DNA from: Synechococcus sp. LA31
GTDB lineage: Bacteria; Cyanobacteriota; Cyanobacteriia; PCC-6307; Cyanobiaceae
Assembly: GCF_018502385.1 (NCBI RefSeq)
Contig: NZ_CP075523.1
Coordinates: forward strand, 1,550,001-1,614,000
Direction of reading: 5' to 3'
DNA: 64,000 bases
The translations under genes and the position numbers were made by a program. Below the pieces are notes generated by a model. The model did no database searches and had not been told where the DNA came from. It was given only the letters and a program-made list of their open reading frames with translations. Positions 1 through 7,360 of this stretch are shown in pieces; the first letter of the stretch is position 1, and each line of letters starts with the position of its first letter.

Positions 1-43
1 GTATTGGATGTTAATTGATGGCTCTTGGTGGTCTATTGAAGAA

Positions 44-74
44 ATAAAAAGCCCCTGCGGTTGCAAGGGCTTTG
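44..74 (-). terminator. Rho-independent terminator
   Basis: On the minus strand an 11-bp stem (AAAGCCCTTGC / GCAGGGGCTTT) with an AACC loop runs into a T-rich tract. It lies just past the stop of the outer-membrane barrel gene at 110-1099 and most likely ends that transcript. Confidence 0.75.
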
Positions 75-109
75 GGTGGTTAGGCTGCAGCCTGGCAATT
101 GATGAATAA

Positions 110-1099
110 TCAACACAAACGGATTGTTACAGAATAGTTCCAACATGCAACATCAATATCGTGCACCCGCACGTCCCTAGTGCTAGGTGTTGATGTTAGG
201 GCTTCAACTGCAGCATTGGATTTCGGTGTTTCTTTCCCAGGACCACCATTGGTATTAAAGCGCCACTTGATATCAGCTGAGAAGCGAGTGTCAAAGGAGG
301 CGTCGTAAGAAAGATTGGCACCAATAGAGACCTCGTTGTTGATGGCGTAAGCCAGTCGTCCCAGGATGCCGACATTGTCTACTTCTGGATTGCCGTCATC
401 ATCAAGGTCGCCGTTTTGGTAATAGCCACCGAGTGATGCCAACAGTGATGGAGTGATGCTGTACCCAGCATCTAAGCCAACAGTTGTCAGCACGCCTCCC
501 TTGTAGACGGAGTTGAGCTGTTGGTCTTCCTCTCCTGTTGGAATGAGCCCATAAGCGTTAAAACGCCACTTCTCACCAACAGCTTCTGCGTTGACGGCAG
601 CCTGCTGGAAGAAAGCCGTGCGTGAGGCATAGACAGGGATGCCTGTGTCAGAGGGACCCGTGCTCATCGGTCGGGTGTCATAGCCCGCATTGATGCCATA
701 CATCCAACGGCGGTCGCCGTTGAGCCAGCGATAGCCCAGGCGGGATGAGGTGGAGATGGTGGTGCCAGCAACGGTGGTGTTGATGATGCTGGAGTAGTTG
801 TTGATGTCTGCGAAGTTGGCATTCGCCAGGACATCAGCGAAGAAAACGCTGTTTTTGCCAACGACCAGTGGCAGGAAGCCACCAATGCCGGCTTGGTTCG
901 GGGTACCAGCAGCTTGCGTCTGTGCCTGGACGCCAACCTGAGGCTTGACCACATCCTTGAGGTTGATTCTCATCACACCAAGGTCCTCAGCTGAGCCCTG
1001 CGCCACTTCAACGGACTTGGCGTTGACCTCAGGGATGGATGCCAGTGCCAAAGCAGCAGCGCCCGTCAGCGAAAGGCTTCTACGGATGGACAGCTGCAC
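110..1099 (-). CDS. Outer-membrane beta-barrel protein, inverse-autotransporter-like
   Basis: The 329-residue product has an N-terminal signal peptide (charged MQLSIRRS, then a hydrophobic Ala/Leu core, cleavage probably near residue 27). From about residue 75 it has alternating beta-strand sequence. The segment around residues 120-145 (RLGYRWLNGDRRWMYGINAGYD) resembles the beta domain of inverse autotransporters and intimin-like barrels. No passenger domain follows; the last 50 residues are low-complexity and end in Cys. It is probably an outer-membrane barrel whose ligand is unknown. It stands alone with its own terminator downstream. The barrel call is inferred from pattern; the signal peptide is clear. 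Confidence 0.6.
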   Translation of the reverse strand: MQLSIRRSLSLTGAAALALASIPEVNAKSVEVAQGSAEDLGVMRINLKDVVKPQVGVQAQTQAAGTPNQAGIGGFLPLVVGKNSVFFADVLANANFADINNYSSIINTTVAGTTISTSSRLGYRWLNGDRRWMYGINAGYDTRPMSTGPSDTGIPVYASRTAFFQQAAVNAEAVGEKWRFNAYGLIPTGEEDQQLNSVYKGGVLTTVGLDAGYSITPSLLASLGGYYQNGDLDDDGNPEVDNVGILGRLAYAINNEVSIGANLSYDASFDTRFSADIKWRFNTNGGPGKETPKSNAAVEALTSTPSTRDVRVHDIDVACWNYSVTIRLC

Positions 1100-1354
1100 A
1101 GCATTGACTCAATTCTGAGCAGCAGGTTGCAGCAAAAGCACTGCGTTGCAGCGGTTTAACGGTCAGCTTGTGATGTGGGAGCGCCTTGTAGAACCAGTTA
1201 GCCACTCCCGTAGCCACAGAGGTTCTCCCAGCTCTCCCCCAAGCCTTCTTCTGCCGCCCTGCCGAGCTGGTTGTCCAGAGCTTCCTTAGGTGCTTGGCGT
1301 TGTCTTTTGATCTTCGATTGGGGACCCCTCGATTCACATCCCCCTTACGGGGGC

Positions 1355-1774
1355 TTAGTCCTGAACGATCCCGATCGCTTTGCCGTGGGCGATGACGATC
1401 TGCGCGGCATCAATCACCTGGCGAGCGCGGCGCAGGGTGTCAGCCGGGCCACGGCCGCGGCGGATGTGCAACTCGCAGCGATCCCAGCTCTGCACCAGGG
1501 CGCAGGCCTCGAGCACATCCCTTGGTGTGTCATCGCGCTGCAGGAGCACCTGCACCAGGCCGACGCCGTGTTGATTCCAGAGGGTGTCGCCGGCGTTCTC
1601 CGGCCCGACCATGGCGTTCTGCAGCAGCTGCACGAGCTGTTCGGTTGTGGGCTGCCCGGCGCTGCCCTGCTGGGCCTGGCGGCGTTCGCGGGTGCTTAGG
1701 GGCGCGCTGTAGCTGAGCCCAGTGCCGGGGATGCCGACCGTGCTGCGGGCCGGGCCATCACGGCCGATCGGCAC
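1355..1774 (-). CDS. DUF4236-like protein, N-terminus unresolved
   Basis: Residues 1-25 contain the DUF4236 hallmark STVGIPGTGLSYS. Translating upstream in the same frame without a stop gives further DUF4236-like sequence (GLAINLSKNGLSSLSIGGRG, about 1775-1850), so the GTG start at 1774 is too late. No ATG, GTG or TTG occurs in frame through that upstream stretch, and the usual short RxRK-type beginning of the family is missing. The 5' end therefore looks truncated, rearranged or frameshifted. The remainder (residues 30-139) is a helical, Gln-rich C-terminal extension with no recognised motif. Function of DUF4236 is unknown. A small hairpin (ccccc-tta-cgggg) overlaps the stop codon. Confidence 0.5.
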   Translation of the reverse strand: MPIGRDGPARSTVGIPGTGLSYSAPLSTRERRQAQQGSAGQPTTEQLVQLLQNAMVGPENAGDTLWNQHGVGLVQVLLQRDDTPRDVLEACALVQSWDRCELHIRRGRGPADTLRRARQVIDAAQIVIAHGKAIGIVQD

Positions 1775-1873
1775 GTTGACGGTGGCGCCGCGGCCACCGA
1801 TCGAAAGGGAGCTGAGCCCGTTCTTGCTGAGGTTGATGGCCAGGCCGGGCGGGACGCCCCCCGTGCCGATGCC

Positions 1874-2071
1874 TTGGGCGCTCTGAGCGAGTTCCTCGAA
1901 GACATCAAGGAGAACCCTGCACTCAGAGCTGCGGCCACCCTGCGTGCGATGGATCGGCTGCGTGATGCCCTGCTGCTGATTGAGGAGACGGCTTCGGTGG
2001 AAACACCGGTGCCATTGCTCCTGCAGGACGTGGCGCTGCTGGCACGGCAGTTACTTCAACGCCTGCGCTGA
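1874..2071 (+). CDS. Possible small helical protein, uncertain
   Basis: A 65-residue reading frame with a TTG start encodes a Leu/Ala/Glu-rich, helix-forming peptide. It overlaps, on the other strand, the upstream extension of the DUF4236-like gene, so at most one of the two is coding there. No motif is recognised. It is listed because it is the only candidate in the roughly 330-bp stretch between the DUF4236 and ribbon-helix-helix genes. Confidence 0.2.
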   Translation: MGALSEFLEDIKENPALRAAATLRAMDRLRDALLLIEETASVETPVPLLLQDVALLARQLLQRLR

Positions 2072-2201
2072 GAGCAGTGGCGAAGCCAAGGCAACGCCGC
2101 AACAAAGAGACCCAGGAACTTGAACCGCCATGGGCTGGGTATCGGTTGTAGTGGGAGGGCGTCGCACCTGAAGAGCAAGCGGCAGCGGCTAGGCGTGCCG
2201 C

Positions 2202-2462
2202 TCAACTCATCAGCGGTGGCTGGGGTGCTGTGGAGTGGGGACTGCCCAATCGGGCGCTCTGCTGCCTCATGGCATCCGCCTGGCGTTCCAGCCAATAAGC
2301 CGCGGTGTTGGAGAGGGAGCGCCCTTGCTCCGAACTGGTCTCACTAATTGCCTGATAGGTCGACCAGGGAATGGTGATCGTCAGGCGCTGGGGCTTACGG
2401 CTGGCGATGGTCAGCGACTCAGGAGCCTGGTTACGAAGTAAGCGGAGACGTGCCTCGGACAT
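2202..2462 (-). CDS. Ribbon-helix-helix DNA-binding protein (CopG/Arc type)
   Basis: Of about 86 residues, positions 24-66 fit the ribbon-helix-helix fold: a basic strand with alternating residues (RLTITIPWSTY), helix A (QAISETSSEQG) and helix B after RSLSNTAAYWLE. Such proteins bind DNA as dimers and often act as antitoxins or plasmid and island regulators. An in-frame Met 36 bp further upstream is possible, but the sequence between looks unrelated to the family, so the later Met was chosen. No toxin gene is recognisable beside it. Confidence 0.55.
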   Translation of the reverse strand: MSEARLRLLRNQAPESLTIASRKPQRLTITIPWSTYQAISETSSEQGRSLSNTAAYWLERQADAMRQQSARLGSPHSTAPQPPLMS

Positions 2463-2534
2463 CTCAGATAGATGAATTACAAAGCAATCATTAAGCATTA
2501 CCTAGCTCCGCTTTGTCCCCAAATGGGGGTAGGG

Positions 2535-2675
2535 CTAGGCGTTATAGAGGCGGTTCTGTATCCCGGCTAACAAAAAATGCTCAATGCAGTTTGCGTATAG
2601 CCCAGGCCAGTACATGATTCCTGCTTGGTCTATGCGGATTTTGCACATTTCCACTCTTCGGTAGATCTGCCGCAC
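2535..2675 (-). pseudogene. Short protein-like remnant
   Basis: This frame is open from about 2735 down to a TAG at 2535 but has no ATG start; a GTG at 2675 would give 46 residues. The translated sequence, with RQIYRRVEMCKIRIDQAG and MYWPGLYANCIEHF, is rich in aromatic and charged residues and reads like a real protein tail, so a 5'-truncated gene is likely. The family is not recognised. Confidence 0.3.
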
Positions 2676-2738
2676 GTTTTGGTAAGCACGCTTGCAAAAG
2701 TCGTCGGTAGCGCCGCGATTCGCTGCGGTTGCGCCTAC

Positions 2739-2942
2739 CTACGGGTGCGGGAACAAGCCGTCATGCAGATGATGCATGGCGTTTAACAGCACCGTGCTCC
2801 CAACAGCCCAGATCAGCGCTACGAACCAGCCGCGTTTCCCGTGATCCTGCGCGCCTTTCCACATGGCGCCCTGCACCGTGAAGGCGATGAACAGGGCAAA
2901 AGCCTGAAGCAGCCAGAGGAGTGGCTCGTAGAACTGCATCAA
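2739..2942 (-). CDS. Small two-helix membrane protein
   Basis: The 67-residue product has two hydrophobic segments (about residues 6-28 and 38-56) separated by a basic loop (KGAQDHGKRG), with His residues near the C-terminus. It is predicted to sit in the cytoplasmic or thylakoid membrane. No family is recognised. The ATG start and compact hydrophobic pattern support coding, but small size limits certainty. Confidence 0.5.
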   Translation of the reverse strand: MMQFYEPLLWLLQAFALFIAFTVQGAMWKGAQDHGKRGWFVALIWAVGSTVLLNAMHHLHDGLFPHP

Positions 2943-3417
2943 TCCGCCTCAGCCTGATGCAAGATGCACCATCGCCCCACCGTTGGGCAATCCTCCGGTG
3001 TGGGTATTGCGAGGAGCGCTCGATCCGGCTGTGGCGTGCCGGCTGCTGTCTGGGCACCCGGTCTGGCTCCGCCGCATCCCAGCCGAGCTGCTCAGCGGCG
3101 TGGGCCAGGAACTAGGGGATGAACGTGGTGCTCATGGGGAGCGCTGCAATGGATGCCCTGAGCATTCCCCTGGCGATGGCCTGTCAGCAGCTGCGTGATC
3201 GAGCCGAGGGCCTGGTGGTGGATGCGCTCGGACTGGCCCTTCCGCCGCTGCTCTGCACCGCGAAACGGACGCCTTGCAACGTCAGGGTCTGGTTGAAGGC
3301 GGAGCCGGCCCAGGCGCCTCCTTACAGAGGCGCTGACAGCGCCAGGGCAGCGGCTGTGAGCTGGACGAATCGAAGCTTCAAGGTGGCGGGTGCAGGGCTG
3401 GTCTTCAGGATGGCGGG
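2943..3417. other. No confident gene; decayed duplicate of the gene to the right
   Basis: No frame in this 475-bp stretch shows convincing protein features. Its middle (3102-3180) matches the stop region and trailer of the gene at 3418-3849, and the preceding bases also resemble that gene's 3' end, so the stretch may hold a degraded paralogue. Confidence 0.35.
3102..3180 (+). repeat. Imperfect direct repeat, copy 1
   Basis: This copy shares GGGCCAGG, TGAACGTGGTGCTCATGG and GTGGATGCCCTGAG-type blocks with copy 2 at 3838-3908, at roughly 70-75 percent identity by eye, with small gaps. Both copies start at a TAG stop context. Confidence 0.6.
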
Positions 3418-3849
3418 ATGAAGCGCTGTCGTCGATTCGTCGGCAGCAACAGTCGCTCCTTGGACCGCCGTCCCATGCGCCCTCGCTCACGCCACTGGCT
3501 GCTGCTGCACCTTGGTCTCGGGCTGACCTGGTGCGCCGTTCTGGCCAGCCGTGCCCCGGCCAGATCCGGCATCGGCGCCAGCGGCCTCCAGGTGTTCGTG
3601 ATGCTGATGGCGGCCGGCTGGTTGCCCTCCTGGGCTCTGGCCGGGTGGCAGGTGCGGCATCGCCGCTGGCAGTCTCTGCTCCTCAGTGATCTCCTCGCGG
3701 CAGGCGCGCTGGTGCTGCTCGCCTGCACCGCCTACGTGCCGCTGTTTTTCTTCAATGTGGCCTGGTTCCTGCCCCTGGGCCTGCTTCCGCGGGGGGTGAT
3801 CACAGAACTGCTGGCAAGACGGCTGCTCAGGCTGGCCCGGGCCAGGTAG
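3418..3849 (+). CDS. Small polytopic membrane protein
   Basis: The 143-residue product has an Arg-rich N-terminus (residues 1-25), then four hydrophobic stretches (about 27-44, 57-78, 88-106 and 108-125), and ends in a basic tail (LARRLLRLARAR). It looks like a four-helix inner-membrane protein. A second Met at residue 20 may be the true start because it sits directly before the hydrophobic part. The gene is followed by copy 2 of the imperfect repeat. No family is recognised. Confidence 0.5.
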   Translation: MKRCRRFVGSNSRSLDRRPMRPRSRHWLLLHLGLGLTWCAVLASRAPARSGIGASGLQVFVMLMAAGWLPSWALAGWQVRHRRWQSLLLSDLLAAGALVLLACTAYVPLFFFNVAWFLPLGLLPRGVITELLARRLLRLARAR

Positions 3850-3908
3850 TCGGGGGTGAACGTGGTGCTCATGGATTCTCATGCGTGGATGCCCTGAGTG
3901 CTCCCCTC
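3838..3908 (+). repeat. Imperfect direct repeat, copy 2
   Basis: This begins in the last codons of the membrane-protein gene and continues through its trailer. It matches 3102-3180 with a few gaps. The pair suggests tandem duplication followed by decay of the left copy. Confidence 0.6.
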
Positions 3909-4030
3909 GCGGCCTGCGCAGGGTCGACCCCGTGCGAACGGGGATGCTTCGGATACCGCAGTATTTCGCACAATTCCTCGCACGCCGCCAGCCTCATTCT
4001 AGTCCCTGACTGGCTTTTGACCCCCTAAAC

Positions 4031-4079
4031 CAACCGCCTTCTAAGCAGCCGGTCGATGGTTCGAATCCATCAGGGGGCG
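4031..4079 (+). pseudogene. tRNA-Arg(TCT) 3' fragment, possible integration scar
   Basis: Visible parts are an anticodon arm with loop CTTCTAA (anticodon TCT, stem with mismatches), a five-base variable loop, an intact T arm (GATGG TTCGAAT CCATC at 4055-4071) and the acceptor 3' strand AGGGGGC plus discriminator G. There is no D arm. Only a degenerate CCCCCT at 4021-4026 could pair with the acceptor. This is therefore not a working tRNA. Fragments spanning the anticodon loop to the 3' end are the usual scar of integrases that use tRNA genes. Confidence 0.65.
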
Positions 4080-4463
4080 TCTTTCAGTTCAATGGAAGCG
4101 CTTTCGGTCACACAGGAAAGAGTCTTCCTTCGTGCCGTCTTATCGGGAGGGGGAGGGGAAGATCTCGATGCCGCGGCACTAGCAAGACAGCGGCAAAGGC
4201 ACAACGCCTCGCTCGCCCGGCGGGAGCACCCCAGCAACCCGGCCGCAACATTGAGTTCATCAGCTGACTCAGCGGCACTGGAGTAAAAAGCCACCTGACA
4301 TCGAGGACGCTCAGGTGCCAACGCAGGAGATCAACCAGAAGGATTGGTCTGCATTGCCTCGGGCTCACCCGCCAAACGGCATCAGGCGCGTCCAAGCACA
4401 CAGACAAATGCAGCGTGAGCTGGTGCTTTGGGTTACCAATGGTCTACGCCAAGAAGTAAAACC
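4080..4463. other. Spacer without a recognised gene
   Basis: Nothing convincing is coded in the 380 bp between the tRNA fragment and the RTX-module gene. Short frames exist on both strands but lack family features. It probably includes the promoter of the downstream gene. Confidence 0.4.
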
Positions 4464-5297
4464 ATGGTTCGTCAGCAATTGCGACAACTCTTCCGACGGG
4501 TCAAAGCCGTGGCCAACAGACCTCAGGTTGCAGTAATGCACGACGCGATTACGCCTCAGGCCACGCTCGATTTCGGTGCTCCAGGTGATTCCAGCGGTGA
4601 TATGCGCTTGTTTTCGTTCTCTGGTAGCAGTGCTGATGGTCAGTCCGTGACGATGGACTGGGTGATGACGACAACCGGACCCTCGCAGCAGATCACCGGT
4701 GCCGAACGCAGAACCACATCAGGAAACTTTGCCTTTGGCACGCAAGAAACTGATCAGCTTGTCATTCAAGGCATCGGACTGTATGCCAGCGGTGAAAGCA
4801 CCTTTACATCCGGGCGATCGCTGGTGCGGATGATCACAGGCGGCATGGGTCGCTATGCCGGTGCCACTGGGCAGGTACTCTCCCAACACTATGAAGACAA
4901 CACCTGGAGTCATACGTTTTACCTCGAGAGTCCGCAACTCAAAGGGGTGCCTGAAGAGCTCAACTACCGCATCGGAAACTCAGGCCCAGACCGCTTCATG
5001 CTGGATCGTCAGCAGGAGCAGCCATTCGATGTAGTGGTGAATTTTTCTGTTAACGACGGCGATCGCTTAGAGCTGCGTCGATCTACAGAAAATGCCAATG
5101 GCTTCAAAGCCGTCACCGGGCGCCAGGGCGTGCGCAAGCAGCTCAACTCCCAAACTCTGGTGATCTACGACGAGAGCACAGGTGGGCTTTACCTGAATGC
5201 CAATGGCCGGAACGACGGATTTGGACACAATGGCGGCCTGCTAGCCGTGATGGACGCCCAGCCTCAACTGACAGCAGAGGTTTTCATCGGTCTTTGA
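4464..5297 (+). CDS. Dirigent/AOC-barrel-like protein with RTX-type C-terminal module
   Basis: Residues about 35-160 form a beta-rich domain containing MITGGMGRYAGATGQV, close to the signature of the allene-oxide-cyclase/dirigent barrel fold. The last 110 residues, from GPDRFML to the end, match the C-terminus of the metalloprotease at 15530-17188: both have a FxV-NDGD/DEGD element, then TLVIYDESTGGLYLNANG or SFIYDDKKGMLYYDANG, then GxG. In the protease this module follows Ca-binding repeats and resembles type I secretion C-termini; here the repeats are reduced. The ATG at 4464 was preferred to a TTG 36 bp earlier. It is likely exported without a signal peptide. Substrate unknown. Confidence 0.6.
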   Translation: MVRQQLRQLFRRVKAVANRPQVAVMHDAITPQATLDFGAPGDSSGDMRLFSFSGSSADGQSVTMDWVMTTTGPSQQITGAERRTTSGNFAFGTQETDQLVIQGIGLYASGESTFTSGRSLVRMITGGMGRYAGATGQVLSQHYEDNTWSHTFYLESPQLKGVPEELNYRIGNSGPDRFMLDRQQEQPFDVVVNFSVNDGDRLELRRSTENANGFKAVTGRQGVRKQLNSQTLVIYDESTGGLYLNANGRNDGFGHNGGLLAVMDAQPQLTAEVFIGL

Positions 5298-5554
5298 CAA
5301 AAATCCAACGACATCCTGTTGGGAGAGACGAAGCTAGGCAGCAGCGGAGCCACCACATCCCCACGGCACAAGGGCAGGGAAAACAACATCTATACCGCCA
5401 AAATAAAGGGTAAGACAAACACTCTTCTTGCCAAATAGCAGAATGTGACCGAGCATCTTCACGCCATCCGAGACAACTGCAGCCGAAAGGTTGGGGCCAT
5501 CAGAAAACTTGGCTGCGGCTGCAGCAATCAAAGACCCAGCAACCCGTGCGCGTT

Positions 5555-6268
5555 CTAAGCAGCCAACACATCCGGCAGATGGCCCGTCTTCACCCAAATG
5601 GTGCAGCCCGGTTCACTCCAGGGGCGATGCACGCTGCCGGGTGGATTACGCAGCCAGCTGCCGGTGGGATAGGTGCCGGCTTCGTCTTGGAACACACCAC
5701 TGAGCACCAGGATTTCCTCACCGCCCAGATGGCGATGGGGTTGGAACACGGTGCCAGGGGCCCAACGCACCAGAGCCACATGCTCTGAGCCAAAGCCATG
5801 CAGGGGCATGACCTCCAGCCCTGGCACAAGACCTGGCAGCCACGGGGCATGCCGCGTCTGCAGGCACACGCGCTCCTGATCAGCCGGATGCATCTGTTGC
5901 AGCTTCACGAGCAGCGTGCAGCCCTCGGCGCTGAACGGGGCATGGCTGGAGCCCGCTGGATTGCGTAGATAGGTGCCGGCTGGGTAATCCCCAAGCTCAT
6001 CGGAGAAGGTGCCCTCCAACACCAGGATCTCCTCGCCGCCACCATGAACATGGCGCTCAAAATGGCTACCTGGCGCATAGCGCACGATCGATGTCGCGCG
6101 GGCCACCTCGGCGCCGCAGCGATCGAGCATGCGCCGCTCCACTCCAGGCATCGGTGAAGCACACCAGGGCATCAGCTTGGTGTTGAGCACCACACGCCCA
6201 TTGAGATCGGCAAACAACTCCACGGTGGAGGCGGCGAATGGCGTCAGAGCCGAGCGGCGCTGATCCAA
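5555..6268 (-). CDS. ChrR-like bicupin protein
   Basis: The 237-residue product carries two cupin domains of the ChrR anti-sigma type. Cupin 1 (about 65-115) has FERHVHGGGEEILVLEG and cupin 2 (about 168-220) has FQPHRHLGGEEILVLSG. The HxHxxGGEExxVLxG motif supplies metal ligands in each. In ChrR such a cupin senses singlet oxygen or other oxidants; here the zinc-finger part of ChrR is absent, so a stand-alone metal-binding role is more likely. The TTG start overlaps the 3' end of dnaJ by 25 bp, indicating co-transcription; a later internal start is possible. Confidence 0.75.
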   Translation of the reverse strand: MDQRRSALTPFAASTVELFADLNGRVVLNTKLMPWCASPMPGVERRMLDRCGAEVARATSIVRYAPGSHFERHVHGGGEEILVLEGTFSDELGDYPAGTYLRNPAGSSHAPFSAEGCTLLVKLQQMHPADQERVCLQTRHAPWLPGLVPGLEVMPLHGFGSEHVALVRWAPGTVFQPHRHLGGEEILVLSGVFQDEAGTYPTGSWLRNPPGSVHRPWSEPGCTIWVKTGHLPDVLAA

Positions 6269-7230
6269 TCGGCGCGGGGGTCAACACTGCGGACAGCACG
6301 CAGTTGCTCGAGCAGCTGCCGTTCCTGCTCGCTGTAGCTCGCCGGTTGCTTGAGGCTGAGGCTGAGCAGAAGGTCGCCCCGCCCCCCTTTGCTGGGCCAA
6401 CCTTTGCCTTTAAGCCGCAAACTGCGGCCCACCGTGATCCCGGGAGGCACCGTCACCGTGGCTTCACCATCAGGGGTCGCCACACGCACCTCACCACCGA
6501 GGGCCAGTTCATCGAGGCTGAGGGGGAGATCAGCCTTGAGCTGGTCGCCCTCGAGATTCCACACGGGATGGTCCTGCAGCTGCAGGTTGAGATAGAGATC
6601 TCCGCGGCGCCCTGTGCCGGGCTGGAGGTTGCCCTTGCCCTTGAGCCGCAAGCGGCTGCCGGGCTTCACGCCAGCAGGGATGCGCACCTGCACCCGTTCG
6701 TCATTCACCGCCAAGGTGCGCTCACACCCGCGAAATGCTTCGGAAAAACTGAGGCTGATGTTGGCCTCGGCATCAAGGTTGGGAGCCTGTGCGCGCTGGC
6801 CACCGCCAGGAAAGCCAGAAGCGCCAAAACCACCTGGGAAACCAGAGCCAAATCCACCAAAGCCGCCCGGTGATCCGGCAAAGCCTCCACCGCCAGGGCC
6901 ACCAAAACGGCCCAGCAAATCGTTGATGAAGTCGTCGAAGTTGCCGTAACGGCCGAAATCCACATCAACGCCACCAGCACCGGCAGCACCACCGGCTTGA
7001 TTCCAGTACTGCCCAAACTGCTCGTAGCGCTTGCGCTTGTCGGGATCGGAGAGCACCTCATAGGCCTCGCTGATCTCCTTGAACTTGGCCTCGGCGCCCT
7101 TGTCACCCGGGTTTACATCCGGGTGGTACTGGCGCGCCAACTTGCGGAACGCCTTCTTCACCGCATCGGCATCGGCGCTGCGATCCACCCCGAGCACCTT
7201 GAAGTAATCGCGATATCCGTTGGCGCTCAT
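6244..7230 (-). CDS. dnaJ: DnaJ/CbpA-type co-chaperone
   Basis: The 328-residue Hsp40 has a J domain (residues 6-70) with HPD in QYHPDVN, a long Gly/Phe-rich linker (about 95-175) and two C-terminal substrate-binding beta domains (RVQVRIPAGVKPGSRLRLKGKG and TVTVPPGITVGRSLRLKGKG). There is no CxxCxGxG zinc finger, so it is the CbpA/type II class. It stimulates DnaK ATPase and delivers unfolded clients. A longer frame reaches 7590, but the ATG at 7230 starts right at the J domain. The bicupin follows with overlap. Paralogues are common in cyanobacteria, so the exact number (dnaJ2, dnaJ3) cannot be assigned. Confidence 0.9.
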   Translation of the reverse strand: MSANGYRDYFKVLGVDRSADADAVKKAFRKLARQYHPDVNPGDKGAEAKFKEISEAYEVLSDPDKRKRYEQFGQYWNQAGGAAGAGGVDVDFGRYGNFDDFINDLLGRFGGPGGGGFAGSPGGFGGFGSGFPGGFGASGFPGGGQRAQAPNLDAEANISLSFSEAFRGCERTLAVNDERVQVRIPAGVKPGSRLRLKGKGNLQPGTGRRGDLYLNLQLQDHPVWNLEGDQLKADLPLSLDELALGGEVRVATPDGEATVTVPPGITVGRSLRLKGKGWPSKGGRGDLLLSLSLKQPASYSEQERQLLEQLRAVRSVDPRADWISAARL

Positions 7231-7360
7231 CGCAGTTGCGGAAAAACCGGGGCCGGTGGATCCAGTCTCCCAGCCGCCAGGGTGTGAGGGGTGATCTGCG
7301 CGGGGCGGAAGGCCGAACGGTGCAGCGCGCTTAGGGTCGTGCCCAGGCGTGTGTGCAGCG

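Noticed and set aside
3119-3421. A 100-residue plus-strand frame (MNVVLMGSAAMDALS...)
   Set aside because: Its first part is the non-coding trailer repeat of the neighbouring gene and the rest has no motif; competing frames exist on both strands.
4019-4079. Complete tRNA gene with an unusually short 5' half
   Set aside because: The CCCCCT at 4021-4026 can pair with the acceptor 3' strand, but there is no D arm and the anticodon stem has mismatches, so a fragment is the better reading.
5334-5597. An 87-residue minus-strand frame overlapping the bicupin 3' end
   Set aside because: It looks moderately protein-like in its C-terminal half but overlaps the bicupin gene, and no family or signal could be supported.
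6238-6873. A 211-residue plus-strand frame across dnaJ
   Set aside because: It is the antisense of a clear DnaJ protein and has no domain of its own.
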